The notes beneath the pieces were generated by a model. That model had not been told where the DNA came from, did not search any database, and saw only the letters and a program-made list of their open reading frames with translations. From NCBI GenBank assembly GCA_016932375.1, contig JAFGDA010000045.1:1-18021 (forward strand): a stretch of DNA of 18,021 nucleotides, written 5' to 3'. The DNA is from Actinomycetota bacterium. Its GTDB lineage: Bacteria > Actinomycetota > Humimicrobiia > Humimicrobiales > Humimicrobiaceae. The stretch's first letter is position 1. The number at the start of each line of letters is the position of its first letter. This document shows, piece by piece, positions 7,183-14,401 of this stretch. The position numbers and the translations under genes are program-made.

Positions 7183-7206
7183 AACGTAGGAATTCTTACT
7201 TCCTGC

Positions 7207-7235
7207 ATTATTTCATATCAGGGATTTTTTATCAA
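7207..7235 (-). promoter_or_regulatory. Promoter of toxin-antitoxin module 1
   Basis: TTGATA (7230-7235) and AATAAT (7207-7212) are spaced exactly 17 nt apart on the minus strand, in the 86-bp gap after the module 2 toxin. Transcription would start near 7200, leaving a short leader before the SD at 7177-7182. Module 1 therefore probably has its own promoter besides any read-through from module 2. Confidence 0.5.
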
Positions 7236-7258
7236 TGGGATCACAATCGGGACAAAGT

Positions 7259-7693
7259 TTATGGTTCATGCACTATCCCGGAAAGCTCCGGAAAAATTCT
7301 TACGAAATCATTAGCATTTAGTGTCAGTATTTTTTCAACTCCTGATTTTTTTGCAGCTGCCAGGATAAGCCCTTCATAACTTGCACCGCCTGAAATGTTC
7401 CTTCTGCTCAGGGTTTCTATTAAATTTTTGCAGTCCTTTATATTGTAAGTGACCAGCTTAAAATCATTAATTATATTTTCTTTTATTAAATCCCGTGCCA
7501 GCACAGGATTAATGCGTGGGCTTAAAGGAAGCGTTGTAAGAATGGAGTATGTTTCAATCAAAGAATGCACAGAAATCACTCCCTCCACCTCTTTCTTCTT
7601 TACTTTCTGCAGCCAGGGCAGGGAATCTTCGTGTCTGGGATGGGCGCCTACGAATGCTGCAATTATTACCGAAGTATCAAAAAAAATTTTCAA
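7259..7693 (-). CDS. PIN-domain toxin (VapC-like ribonuclease), module 2
   Basis: A 144-residue PIN-domain protein, expected to act as an endoribonuclease. It shows Asp6 in FFDTSVIIAAF, Glu47 in SLIETYSILTTLP and Asp129 in LTLNANDFVRI. The position that is usually Asp in this subgroup (GGxxYDALIAA) reads SYEGLILAAA, so the third acid is Glu107. Start TTG 7693 overlaps the antitoxin stop (TTGA) and is served by AAGGAG eight nt upstream within the antitoxin gene. It differs clearly from the module 1 toxin, so the two pairs are not a recent duplication. The role is inferred from the family and the antitoxin neighbour. Confidence 0.87.
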   Translation of the reverse strand: MKIFFDTSVIIAAFVGAHPRHEDSLPWLQKVKKKEVEGVISVHSLIETYSILTTLPLSPRINPVLARDLIKENIINDFKLVTYNIKDCKNLIETLSRRNISGGASYEGLILAAAKKSGVEKILTLNANDFVRIFPELSGIVHEP

Positions 7694-7968
7694 AATTCCA
7701 GCTCCTTTGAAATCTTTTTTATCCTGTCACTTCTGTCTTTACTCAAAAAATTCCCAAAGGGCGCTGTTGGCTCGGAGCACACTACAAGTATACCACCTTT
7801 ATCCGTAATAAAAGGCGTCGCTATCTTTGGATGGACTATGATTTCGTTCCTGTCCGTAGTTTCTATCTCAAGTTCGGAATTATCAGCAATTCCGAAATCG
7901 TCTCTTATCCTTTTCGGAATAACGATCCTTCCGAACCTGTCAATTCTCGTTTTAAATTTTATCACCAT
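7690..7968 (-). CDS. AbrB/MazE-fold antitoxin, module 2
   Basis: An AbrB-type antitoxin with the canonical segment RIDRFGRIVIPKRIRDDFGI near its N-terminus, then LEIETTDRNEIIVHP; the C-terminal part (SKDRSDRIKKISKELEF) would bind the toxin. Three starts are possible: GTG 7983, ATG 7974 and ATG 7968. GGAG at 7979-7982 is three nt from 7974 but nine nt from 7968, so ATG 7968 (92 residues) is preferred with modest confidence. It overlaps the toxin by 4 bp. A 17-bp palindrome covering the -10 region just upstream is the likely autoregulatory operator. Confidence 0.85.
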   Translation of the reverse strand: MVIKFKTRIDRFGRIVIPKRIRDDFGIADNSELEIETTDRNEIIVHPKIATPFITDKGGILVVCSEPTAPFGNFLSKDRSDRIKKISKELEF

Positions 7969-7991
7969 CTGCATTATCTCCACTAATTAAA

Positions 7992-8009
7992 ATAATTGCA
8001 GCAATTATA
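7992..8009 (-). promoter_or_regulatory. Operator palindrome over the module 2 -10 box
   Basis: A perfect 17-bp palindrome, ATAATTGC-A-GCAATTAT (7992-8008), overlaps a consensus TATAAT -10 box on the minus strand (8004-8009), about 25-35 bp upstream of the module 2 antitoxin start. Binding there would block RNA polymerase, the usual autoregulation mode of AbrB-type antitoxins. No convincing -35 is present. Confidence 0.6.
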
Positions 8010-8197
8010 AATAATTCAACGGAAACAGGGCTGCTATTTTCTATTACGTATAGTAAATTACCTTATATCATCTCTTATTTGTCATTATATAATGGCATTT
8101 GGCAAACTTCAATGGCAATTTCTAAATCACAATGAATTTCCTTTCTAAAGATTTGTTAAAATTTTATCCGGGAGATAGTTTCCCTTAACAGCTTTCC

Positions 8198-9709
8198 TTA
8201 ACTTAAACCAGCACCTGTATCCAGGCTGTCCCTGAGCCCCCTTAAAATATGGATCATGCCGCCGGTATCCATCCTGCAGTACCTTATAAGGGATTTCCGG
8301 ACCTTTTCCGCTTCTTCCGGCGCCGGGCAGGCTTCCCCTATCTTATAATGCCCGCAGGCATAGAGATAATAAACACTTGCAGACAGGCCGTCTGCTATAT
8401 CCATATCCCTGTAACTTAAGTCTGTAATAGCTGGGAGCACACTCTTGACAGAAGCGCTTCCCTTCTGGCTGGAATTATAGTAATAAAAATCACCAAAAGG
8501 CCTGTAAAGATCAACTATCCTGGGCATTAGCGAATCGACCCAGCTCCTGTATCCGGGGAATGCTTCCGCAAGTTCTTTGAGGACTCCCTTTTCAAAGAAT
8601 TCATAATAAACAATTATACTGCCACTGTCCCCCAGATGTTCTTTAAGGTTTTCGATAAGCTCCCTCCTTGGATCACGGTCGCCTGTTGCGAGGAAGTCGT
8701 GATGCACAGGTTCAGCATCCAGGGATTCCATCACATGTATGGAGTATTGAAACGGTATCCTCTGGAAAGGCTTCGTACCTTCATAGAGGGGGACTGCCAC
8801 TGAAAATGTCTCGAAATCAAAGAAATAAAGTGGTTCATTTAGTTTTTCCAGAAAAGCTGTAACCTCTCCCCTGTTTATCCTCGGTTTTTTGCTTTTTGCA
8901 CATTCCCTCTGTATCTGCTGCTTGAGATTAAGGTCATAACCTTCGGGTATTTCTTCAATCGATAGTATGCCACGGCTGTAAAGGTCTATTGCCTTATCCT
9001 TGTTGCCGTAAAGATTAAACACGTGGTTTTCCGGAAGGAACTCCCAGCATCTGTCCTTCAGCGGACAGGTGTAGGGATCATCGCACTGGCGCCCGATTGC
9101 GATTTCCGGCGGCTCAGGGCTTCCTGCCGCTTCTATCATATCCTCCACCCTGTTTCCCATACCGGTCAAAGCTTCGTCAACCTCTGCGCTGATATCACAG
9201 GTTGCAAACAGCTTTGCGGGTTCGATCTCCCCCCTTTTCGTATACCTGTTATTTACAAGCATTAGATAACAGTCCTTTATATTTATCCCTGCCTGCAGGA
9301 AAGTATATTTCTGGAAGGCAACATCCTGGATATACTCAGCTTTAACCTGGGTGGAGCTTTTTACCTCGATGATGTCCCACTGGTCCCTTACCGACGGTCT
9401 TAATATATCGGCGCGGCTGTAAACGCAGTTCGTTCCCACGGCAGCTTCAAAAATAGGCCGCCTCTTTTCAAGGAGCTCCGCAGTCTTAACAAGCTGCATC
9501 CCCATATCTTCCACTTTTCCTAAGTCTATGCCGTCCGGAAAAAGCTTTTTTGCATACTCACCCACCTGTATTCCCTGACTGAAGATAAAACGTGTCGAAA
9601 AATCAGGCCCCGGTATCTCCTCCCTTGCGTTTACAAGGTACCATAGATATTTCGGGCACTGAAGCCCTGCAAGATATCTTGATTTTGAGATGATAATTTT
9701 TTTCATCAT
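8198..9709 (-). CDS. DUF2779 protein: Cas4-like Fe-S PD-(D/E)XK nuclease fused to a DEDD-exonuclease-like domain
   Basis: This 503-residue protein joins two nuclease-type domains. Residues about 1-225 look like a Cas4/AddB-type PD-(D/E)XK nuclease: Asp101 in SRADIL, Glu115 and Lys117 in WDIIEVKSST, a QKYTFLQ-like motif at 133-139, and four Cys placed as in Fe-S staple nucleases (Cys18 in LQCPKYLWY; Cys209, Cys215 and Cys221 in QCDDPYTCPLKDRCW). Residues about 290-495 are DUF2779, which has the look of an RNase H-fold DEDD exonuclease: DFET at 298-301, IVYYEFFE at 366-373, RIVDLYRPF at 398-406 and YCRMDT at 477-482. It starts directly after the HD gene's stop (TAAATG), so coupled expression is likely. 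A DNA repair, processing or defence role is inferred; no substrate is known from sequence. Confidence 0.85.
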   Translation of the reverse strand: MMKKIIISKSRYLAGLQCPKYLWYLVNAREEIPGPDFSTRFIFSQGIQVGEYAKKLFPDGIDLGKVEDMGMQLVKTAELLEKRRPIFEAAVGTNCVYSRADILRPSVRDQWDIIEVKSSTQVKAEYIQDVAFQKYTFLQAGINIKDCYLMLVNNRYTKRGEIEPAKLFATCDISAEVDEALTGMGNRVEDMIEAAGSPEPPEIAIGRQCDDPYTCPLKDRCWEFLPENHVFNLYGNKDKAIDLYSRGILSIEEIPEGYDLNLKQQIQRECAKSKKPRINRGEVTAFLEKLNEPLYFFDFETFSVAVPLYEGTKPFQRIPFQYSIHVMESLDAEPVHHDFLATGDRDPRRELIENLKEHLGDSGSIIVYYEFFEKGVLKELAEAFPGYRSWVDSLMPRIVDLYRPFGDFYYYNSSQKGSASVKSVLPAITDLSYRDMDIADGLSASVYYLYACGHYKIGEACPAPEEAEKVRKSLIRYCRMDTGGMIHILRGLRDSLDTGAGLS

Positions 9710-10840
9710 TTACCCGAAGCTTCCGTATATTTCCCCAAAATCTATCCCTGATATTTTCATGTCCCTGTATTTTTCCCTCAAATTATCCTTTGCAAAAACG
9801 AGGTTTTCATTTGTTATGCCGTTTTTCAGGGCCAGGTCAGCTTCGATGAAAGCCGCAAGGTCGTCAGCCGCCTTAACAAGCCTGCCATCCCTCACACCCG
9901 GAATATCCGAAAACTCATCTTCCGTATACATCCTTACCTGTCCATGCCACCCCGGGGGAATCAGCTTATATATCTTTTTTTCCATTTCCTGGCTCTCATA
10001 TTCTTTTATAAGATCATCCAGTCCTTCCACAGACTTTTTGACGGGGTTTATTATGTCCCGGGTCAGCACTTCCGGAAGGTCATGGAACAGTCCTGTTAAA
10101 TAATTGTTAATGCATATTTTTCTTTCCGGGCCGGCTTCATATGAAAAAAGGTATGAAAACATTGCCACAATCAGCATATGGCCAAGCACAGAGGTCCTGG
10201 GGATCCTGTAAAGATGGCTCCACCTCTGCTGGAACCTCAATTGACCGGCTATATCGGCAAAGTCAAGAAGCTTTTTGTCAGCCAGGAAGTGCTTCATGCA
10301 ATCAAGGTCCAGGTATTTCTTTTGCTCAAGCTCAATGCTTTCCCTTATTTCTTCCACGAGGTATACCCTCGGGTTTGCGGAACTAATGATATCAAATTCC
10401 CATTTGGTAACATAGAAATGGGCAGCATTTACTATCTTCGCTTCCAGGGTTTCGCTTTCTTTCAGGATGTGTTCCCTGAAACGGCCGGTAAAATCATTTC
10501 CCATTGAGCCGATAAGGGGCCTTACTTTTCCAAATACCCAGCTGTTCAATTCACTGTAACGGTCCCGGTCCTCTTTTATCCTGTAGATAAGTGGCGGCTT
10601 TAAATCCGTAAGTATTATCCTTTTTAAAAATCCCGAAAAACCGTTCTCTATTACCGAAATCCAGTCTATCCCGTTCTCTTCCGCATGAATATCTTCTTCA
10701 CACCTTCCGAGTATATAGGAGACAATCATTTTGTGGGCCTGCTTATCCAGCTCAGTAAGCTCAATGGTCCTTATCTGGTCGTTCCACCTCTGCATGCTGG
10801 CAGCTTCATATATTTTTAAAAGAAGAGATTTGTCAATCAT
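9710..10840 (-). CDS. YfbR-like HD-domain phosphohydrolase with N-terminal extension
   Basis: The last ~175 residues match the HD-superfamily 5'-deoxynucleotidase YfbR group. RWSHLYRIPRTSVLGHMLIVA parallels the YfbR RWxLMR...EHSLQVA stretch, HDLPEVLTRDIINPVKK supplies the HD pair plus the Glu and Asp of the active site, and a late AADDLAAFIEADLA provides the final Asp. YfbR itself is about 200 residues; here a further ~200 N-terminal residues are unassigned and mostly helical-looking. The frame extends to TTG 10852, but ATG 10840 is preferred; neither has a clear SD. It is followed with no gap by the nuclease-fusion gene. Activity on (deoxy)nucleotides is inferred from the family, and the added domain suggests a specialised role. 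Confidence 0.82.
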   Translation of the reverse strand: MIDKSLLLKIYEAASMQRWNDQIRTIELTELDKQAHKMIVSYILGRCEEDIHAEENGIDWISVIENGFSGFLKRIILTDLKPPLIYRIKEDRDRYSELNSWVFGKVRPLIGSMGNDFTGRFREHILKESETLEAKIVNAAHFYVTKWEFDIISSANPRVYLVEEIRESIELEQKKYLDLDCMKHFLADKKLLDFADIAGQLRFQQRWSHLYRIPRTSVLGHMLIVAMFSYLFSYEAGPERKICINNYLTGLFHDLPEVLTRDIINPVKKSVEGLDDLIKEYESQEMEKKIYKLIPPGWHGQVRMYTEDEFSDIPGVRDGRLVKAADDLAAFIEADLALKNGITNENLVFAKDNLREKYRDMKISGIDFGEIYGSFG

Positions 10841-10852
10841 CGGATTTATCAA

Positions 10853-11207
10853 TCACACGTAATATTTTTAAAACAATACGGTGCACTTTTCCCGTTTTTT
10901 TCACTGTAAATTCAATGTAAATTGTCTTATAAAAACTAACAAGTTTTAATTAGTTTATATCATAGATATGAATTCTTCAAACAGTATACAATATTGATGC
11001 TTTCAAACTTTTTAATTAAATTCTTCTAAAAACCCCTGTTGCAGAGTGCCATCCACTATAGTGTGTGGACATCTACAGACATGGTTCACTTTCTGATTCA
11101 AATTTTCCCAATCTCAATTCTTTAAACAATAAAATTCATAATATCAAAAAATACTGGTAGAATTATTTCTAACAATATCAGAGGGACGATTGGCAGCTGG
11201 AAATTAT
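10853..11207. other. Intergenic region between divergent HD and endonuclease V genes
   Basis: About 350 bp, strongly AT-rich, without a credible ORF. It must hold the leftward promoter of the HD/nuclease pair and the rightward promoter of the glycosylase gene, but no strong -35/-10 pair was found. Small dyads are present: AAAACT/AGTTTT near 10925-10940 and CACTATAGTG at 11054-11063. The stretch 11050-11090 is richer in GC than its surroundings and could be a relic of an inserted sequence, but no terminal repeats or target duplication could be matched to it. Confidence 0.5.
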
Positions 11208-11540
11208 ATGAGAATGTGGGGAGTCGAACCTGTAATGCTCTGCAACCAGCATCTTCTTGGTGAACATGTTGAAATGCACATGTTTGCAGGCTGTTTAAGA
11301 AAGGGAATGAGCTTAAAAGGATATTACAGAAATAAACTGGTCTGCGCAAGATCAATAAAAAAGAGGCATGACGAGCTGGCGGCTGAAATGATTGCCAGGG
11401 GGATGAAACATAAAAGCCCCCTTGAAGAACTTGTTTTGCCAGGTGACTATGAATATGGTGAAATTGACATTGAAGTAAATATAAGAGAACTTTCCCGCCG
11501 CTGCCCGGATTGCAGAAAACAGCTTGATTCAACCTTATAA
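11208..11540 (+). CDS. Pyrimidine dimer DNA glycosylase / endonuclease V family protein
   Basis: The 110-residue product shows the signature of the small bacterial relatives of T4 endonuclease V: MRMWGVEPVMLCNQHLLGEH, then EMHMFAGCLRKGMSLKGY. In T4 endonuclease V the amino group of the processed N-terminus attacks the damaged nucleotide and a Glu assists; the Glu of LLGEH is a candidate equivalent. Start choice matters for this chemistry. A TTG at 11190 follows GAGGGA and would add six residues, whereas ATG 11208 gives the conserved MRMW N-terminus but has only a weak SD. I chose 11208 for conservation. The C-terminus has CPDCRK, a possible half zinc site. It is the only rightward gene in this half, next to the HD/nuclease pair, which hints at a shared repair theme. 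Confidence 0.75.
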   Translation: MRMWGVEPVMLCNQHLLGEHVEMHMFAGCLRKGMSLKGYYRNKLVCARSIKKRHDELAAEMIARGMKHKSPLEELVLPGDYEYGEIDIEVNIRELSRRCPDCRKQLDSTL

Positions 11541-11888
11541 TTATAAAATGCCCGAAAAGCTTCTTCTGGCAACAGGTTAGGCTGGCTTAAAAGCCGGGGT
11601 TTTCATGAATAATAAATTTCCATATAAATACCCTGTCTTGCTACCAGCCAGCATATTTACGATTTACCGGATTCAAAAATGTCCTCCGGCTGGAGTAACT
11701 GGCCGGAAACAACGTGGAATAGGTAAAATAGTGAAGAAAATCCTATATATGGACCTTTTTGATGGCAGGCCTATATCATTAATCCCTGTGAAAGCTTTTA
11801 ACACACATGGCCACTATCTGTATAGTCTTCCCTGGAGGCAGCTTGAAAAAAGAATTCACTCCACGCATAAATCCTCCTTTGCCACCTA
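11541..11888. other. Convergent intergenic region with a doubtful ORF
   Basis: Between the rightward glycosylase and the leftward permease lies 348 bp. A plus-strand frame (11605-11892, 95 codons) is open, but its ATG has no SD, starts within the T-run of the terminator at 11582-11603, and its product resembles nothing I recognise. It is treated as probably non-coding, with a small chance of being a decayed gene. Confidence 0.4.
11582..11603 (+). terminator. Candidate terminator after the endonuclease V gene
   Basis: Stem CTGGCTT/AAGCCGG (one G-T pair) with a tight AA loop, or one pair fewer with a TAAA loop, then GG and TTTT. It lies 41 bp after the glycosylase stop and points the right way. 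The T-run is short. Confidence 0.45.
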
Positions 11889-12587
11889 TTAATCAATTGT
11901 TGTAATTATTTTTTCCTTGCTTACAGTCTTAATGATTAAAAATATTACTAATGCAAGAAAACATATTACAATAAATGATACAAGTATAAACGGCCAGCTT
12001 ATTTTGTAGGTTTCATCCACAAACCTTGTAACCAGGAACATCGCTCCAAAAACAATTACATAAGTTATAAAATAGGCTATCCTGTTTTCCTTTATTCCAA
12101 GTACAAGCTGGATAAGGCCGTTTAAACTGACAGCAAAAATTATAAACATGGGAATGTTTAAAAAAATATGGAACAATAAAGGGAATGATGGTGGCTGAAA
12201 AATTCCACCCTGGAAATATCCGGTTGCAAGAATTACCAGTACACTCAATAAGCTGAAACCATATGTAAAAACAAAAACTCCAATTACTTTTCCCAACAGT
12301 ATTTCCTGTAAGCTCAGCGGGGTGCAAAACAGGTCAATTATTGTTTTATCGAATTTTTCCCTCATAAATATCTGGGCAGATAAGATAAAACTTAAAAAGG
12401 CAGCCATCGTTAAACCAAGAATATATAATGCAAGGTCTAAAGAAATCCCTGCCCTCGCAAGATTCTGGGCATAAATAAAATCAAACCAGCCGGCAAGCAC
12501 AAGGGATATTATTACTGATCTTTTGTTGACCGTAAGTTCCTTAATTTCTTTTTTTGCTACTATTAAAATTTTATTTAATTTTTCCAT
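11889..12587 (-). CDS. ABC-2 type exporter permease (second exporter)
   Basis: A 232-residue integral membrane protein with about six predicted hydrophobic helices and a cytoplasmic N-terminus (MEKLNKILIVAKKEIKEL), the usual form of an ABC-2 permease. FMREKFDKTIIDLFCTPLSLQEILLGK is the family's cytoplasmic coupling region between helices 2 and 3. The frame opens at TTG 12605, but ATG 12587 is chosen because AGAGGTGA (12592-12599) sits at ideal distance and it begins four nt after the ATPase stop. It forms the membrane part of an exporter with the upstream ATPase. The substrate (lipid, drug, peptide or polysaccharide) cannot be read from sequence. Confidence 0.85.
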   Translation of the reverse strand: MEKLNKILIVAKKEIKELTVNKRSVIISLVLAGWFDFIYAQNLARAGISLDLALYILGLTMAAFLSFILSAQIFMREKFDKTIIDLFCTPLSLQEILLGKVIGVFVFTYGFSLLSVLVILATGYFQGGIFQPPSFPLLFHIFLNIPMFIIFAVSLNGLIQLVLGIKENRIAYFITYVIVFGAMFLVTRFVDETYKISWPFILVSFIVICFLALVIFLIIKTVSKEKIITTID

Positions 12588-12591
12588 CACT

Positions 12592-13500
12592 TCACCTCTT
12601 AACAAGATCCAGGTATATATCTTCCAGTGAACTCTTTAACCTGGAAGCCTCTTTTACTTCAATGTTATTTTCAACAAGCATCTTTATTATCTCGCCTGAT
12701 TCTATTTGACCATCTAATATATTTATGCTGTCCCCGGCTATTTCTATTTCTGATAATATATTTTTCTCTTTTAATATATGGGATGATTTTACCGCCATAT
12801 CTTTTGAGCCCAATTTTATATTGAAGACCGACCTGCTATACTTTTTCTGCAAATTTTCCAGCCTGTCATCAACTATCACCTGTCCGTTATTTATGATACA
12901 TATGTGGTCACATATTTTTTGTACCTCATCAAGATTATGGGATGTCAGGAAGACAGTTATCTCCTTATTTTTAGCAAGGTCAAGAATCAGCTCCCTTACC
13001 ATTTTTTGCGCTTCGGGGTCCAGGCCTGCAGTAGGCTCATCCAGGAAAAGTACTTCGGGATCATTTATTATTGATTTGGCCAGTGATAGTTTCCTTTTCA
13101 TGCCTGTGGAAAAAGTACCTGTTTTTTGATTACCGGAGTAATTAATTCCTACAAAATCGAGCAATTTCTTTGCTCTGTCTTTTATATTCTTAACTGAATA
13201 AAGCGAACCAAAATAGATTAGATTCTCAGGGGCGCTTAAATTACTGTAGAGCCCGCTGTTTTCGGTTAAAATTCCAACTTTTTGCCTTAAATGGTTGTTG
13301 ATTCCAATATCTTTACCAAAAACATATATCTTTCCGTTTGACGGCTTAATCAATCCCATAGCAATCCTGATAGTAGTAGTTTTCCCGGCCCCATTTGGAC
13401 CCAGATAACCAAATATATTTCCCTTATCTACTTTGAAATTTATGTTATTGAGAATATTTTTATTCCCGATTGCTTTGCTGCATTCTATTGCTTCAATCAT
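12592..13500 (-). CDS. ABC transporter ATP-binding protein (second exporter)
   Basis: A 302-residue ABC ATPase with Walker A GPNGAGKTT (34-42), a Q-loop replaced by GILTENSG, the signature as FSTGMKRKL (130-138; second Gly of the usual SGG replaced by Thr), Walker B VLFLDEPTAGLDP (150-162) and the switch His in TSHNLDE. The C-terminal extension ends SSLEDIYLDLVKR, typical of exporters of the DrrA/CcmA type. The frame reaches a GTG at 13542 with no SD. ATG 13500 gives the family-typical start MIEAIECSKAIG, although the AAGGAG upstream is 15 nt away, longer than ideal, so the start is uncertain. Followed four nt later by its permease. Confidence 0.88.
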   Translation of the reverse strand: MIEAIECSKAIGNKNILNNINFKVDKGNIFGYLGPNGAGKTTTIRIAMGLIKPSNGKIYVFGKDIGINNHLRQKVGILTENSGLYSNLSAPENLIYFGSLYSVKNIKDRAKKLLDFVGINYSGNQKTGTFSTGMKRKLSLAKSIINDPEVLFLDEPTAGLDPEAQKMVRELILDLAKNKEITVFLTSHNLDEVQKICDHICIINNGQVIVDDRLENLQKKYSRSVFNIKLGSKDMAVKSSHILKEKNILSEIEIAGDSINILDGQIESGEIIKMLVENNIEVKEASRLKSSLEDIYLDLVKR

Positions 13501-13652
13501 TATTCTATTCAGGTACTCCTTAAAGTATATAATTGTAATCACTGAATAATAAAATAATATTCAGATATACTACTTGCTAAAATAACATATATCAATATCT
13601 AATCTTATTTTTATTTTTTAATTTTTTGTGGTCGGTATTGAAGTATTTTTTT

Positions 13653-13898
13653 CTATCTTCCCAGGAGCTCCGCATATTCAGGCACGATATCTTCTGTAAA
13701 TTTCTTCATCCCCTCCATTGTCTTGTAATGGACAAGGAGGCTGTCTATTACATCCATTGGCAGTGTTGAGATATCGGCTCCTGCAAGGGCAGCTTCCCTG
13801 GCCTGTCTCGGATTACGGATACTTACCGCCAGTACCTTCGTTTCCGTTATTCCGTAATTATCATAAATTTTTTTGCCGTCTTCCATCATTTCATCATA
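13653..13898 (-). pseudogene. 5'-truncated transaldolase / fructose-6-phosphate aldolase remnant
   Basis: An open frame of about 80 codons matches only the C-terminal third of the bacterial transaldolase (TalC/MipB-like) family: IYDNYGITETKVLAVSIRNP, then ALAGADISTLPMDVIDSLL. Full-length members have about 215-230 residues, and the Schiff-base lysine lies in the missing N-terminal part. An in-frame TAA stands immediately upstream of the homologous segment, and the upstream sequence is unrelated. Two in-frame ATGs (13889, 13886) exist, so a short peptide could be made, but it could not be an active enzyme. It is isolated between an unrelated small gene and the second exporter, which points to a deletion or rearrangement breakpoint. 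Confidence 0.72.
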
Positions 13899-13941
13899 TT
13901 ATATCAACCTGAAATCAAATAATTTCAAGACTCGCCTACAT

Positions 13942-14334
13942 CTAACAAACCTGATGTTTACAATCAAAGAAAACAATGCTAAACACTGCTCCTGTTCTAT
14001 AACCGTAAATCCTTTCAATTTCTCCTACTTCAATAGATTTCAATTTTATGAAATCAGGGGGTAGATTCCCTGGGGGATTAATTTTGGGATAATCTATGGT
14101 CTTATAATTAAATTTCCGGTCTGTTTTTATATCTCGCCAAATAGCATTTCCCAGCCTTTTAAAACAGTAAATCAATTTATCCAGTTGCCTGCCACCCCAT
14201 TCTGAAAGAAGACAGGTATTATCAGCACACCATTTAAATGAAAATTGGGCTTTTAATAAATCATCTGATATATGAAGCTCACAAACAGGTAATTTGTTTT
14301 GTTTTTTAGGTTTGGGTATTTTCCTTTTAGACAC
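13942..14334 (-). CDS. Unidentified small basic protein with RelE-like C-terminal pattern
   Basis: This 130-residue protein was not recognised with certainty. The N-terminus is lysine-rich (MSKRKIPKPKKQNK), the middle has LLSEWGGRQLDKLIYCFKRL and AIWRDI, and the end reads IERIYGYRTGAVFSIVFFDCKHQVC. The pattern YGYRxxxxFxIVxFDxxH is what one sees at the C-terminus of RelE/HigB-like mRNA-interferase toxins, so a toxin or toxin-like function is possible but unproven. Start GTG 14334 has no SD and shares a base with the stop of a 15-codon ORF upstream (14334-14381), suggesting coupled translation. It lies 119 bp after the first exporter. Base composition is more AT-rich than in the exporters, compatible with separate origin. 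Confidence 0.6.
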   Translation of the reverse strand: MSKRKIPKPKKQNKLPVCELHISDDLLKAQFSFKWCADNTCLLSEWGGRQLDKLIYCFKRLGNAIWRDIKTDRKFNYKTIDYPKINPPGNLPPDFIKLKSIEVGEIERIYGYRTGAVFSIVFFDCKHQVC

Positions 14335-14381
14335 TATTTGGAATTCAGCAATTCTTTGAAATATTTTTTAATAGGTGTCAT
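14334..14381 (-). CDS. Possible 15-codon ORF overlapping the next gene's start
   Basis: ATG 14381 opens MTPIKKYFKELLNSK, ending in TAG, whose last base begins the GTG of the downstream protein (TAGTG). In-frame codons before the ATG read RCEICNVID back to a stop, including a CxxC. It has no SD. It may be a leader peptide for coupling or the tail of a lost gene such as an antitoxin. Low confidence. Confidence 0.2.
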   Translation of the reverse strand: MTPIKKYFKELLNSK

Positions 14382-14401
14382 ATCTATTACGTTACATATT
14401 T

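Noticed and set aside
8160..8197. Possible terminator after the DUF2779 gene (GGGA/TCCC stem)
   Set aside because: The stem is only four pairs and is not followed by a proper T-run.
8198..9709. Cas4-like domain considered as part of a CRISPR-Cas locus
   Set aside because: No Cas1/Cas2 or array in the window, and the DUF2779 fusion is a distinct family.
11054..11090. CACTATAGTG dyad and nearby GC-richer segment, considered as an insertion-sequence end
   Set aside because: No matching inverted repeat, target duplication or transposase remnant could be found.
11122..11532. Minus-strand 136-codon frame
   Set aside because: Antisense to the endonuclease V family gene, whose conserved motifs are on the plus strand.
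11605..11892. Plus-strand 95-codon frame after the endonuclease V gene
   Set aside because: No SD, starts in a terminator T-run, runs into the convergent permease end, and no recognisable motif.
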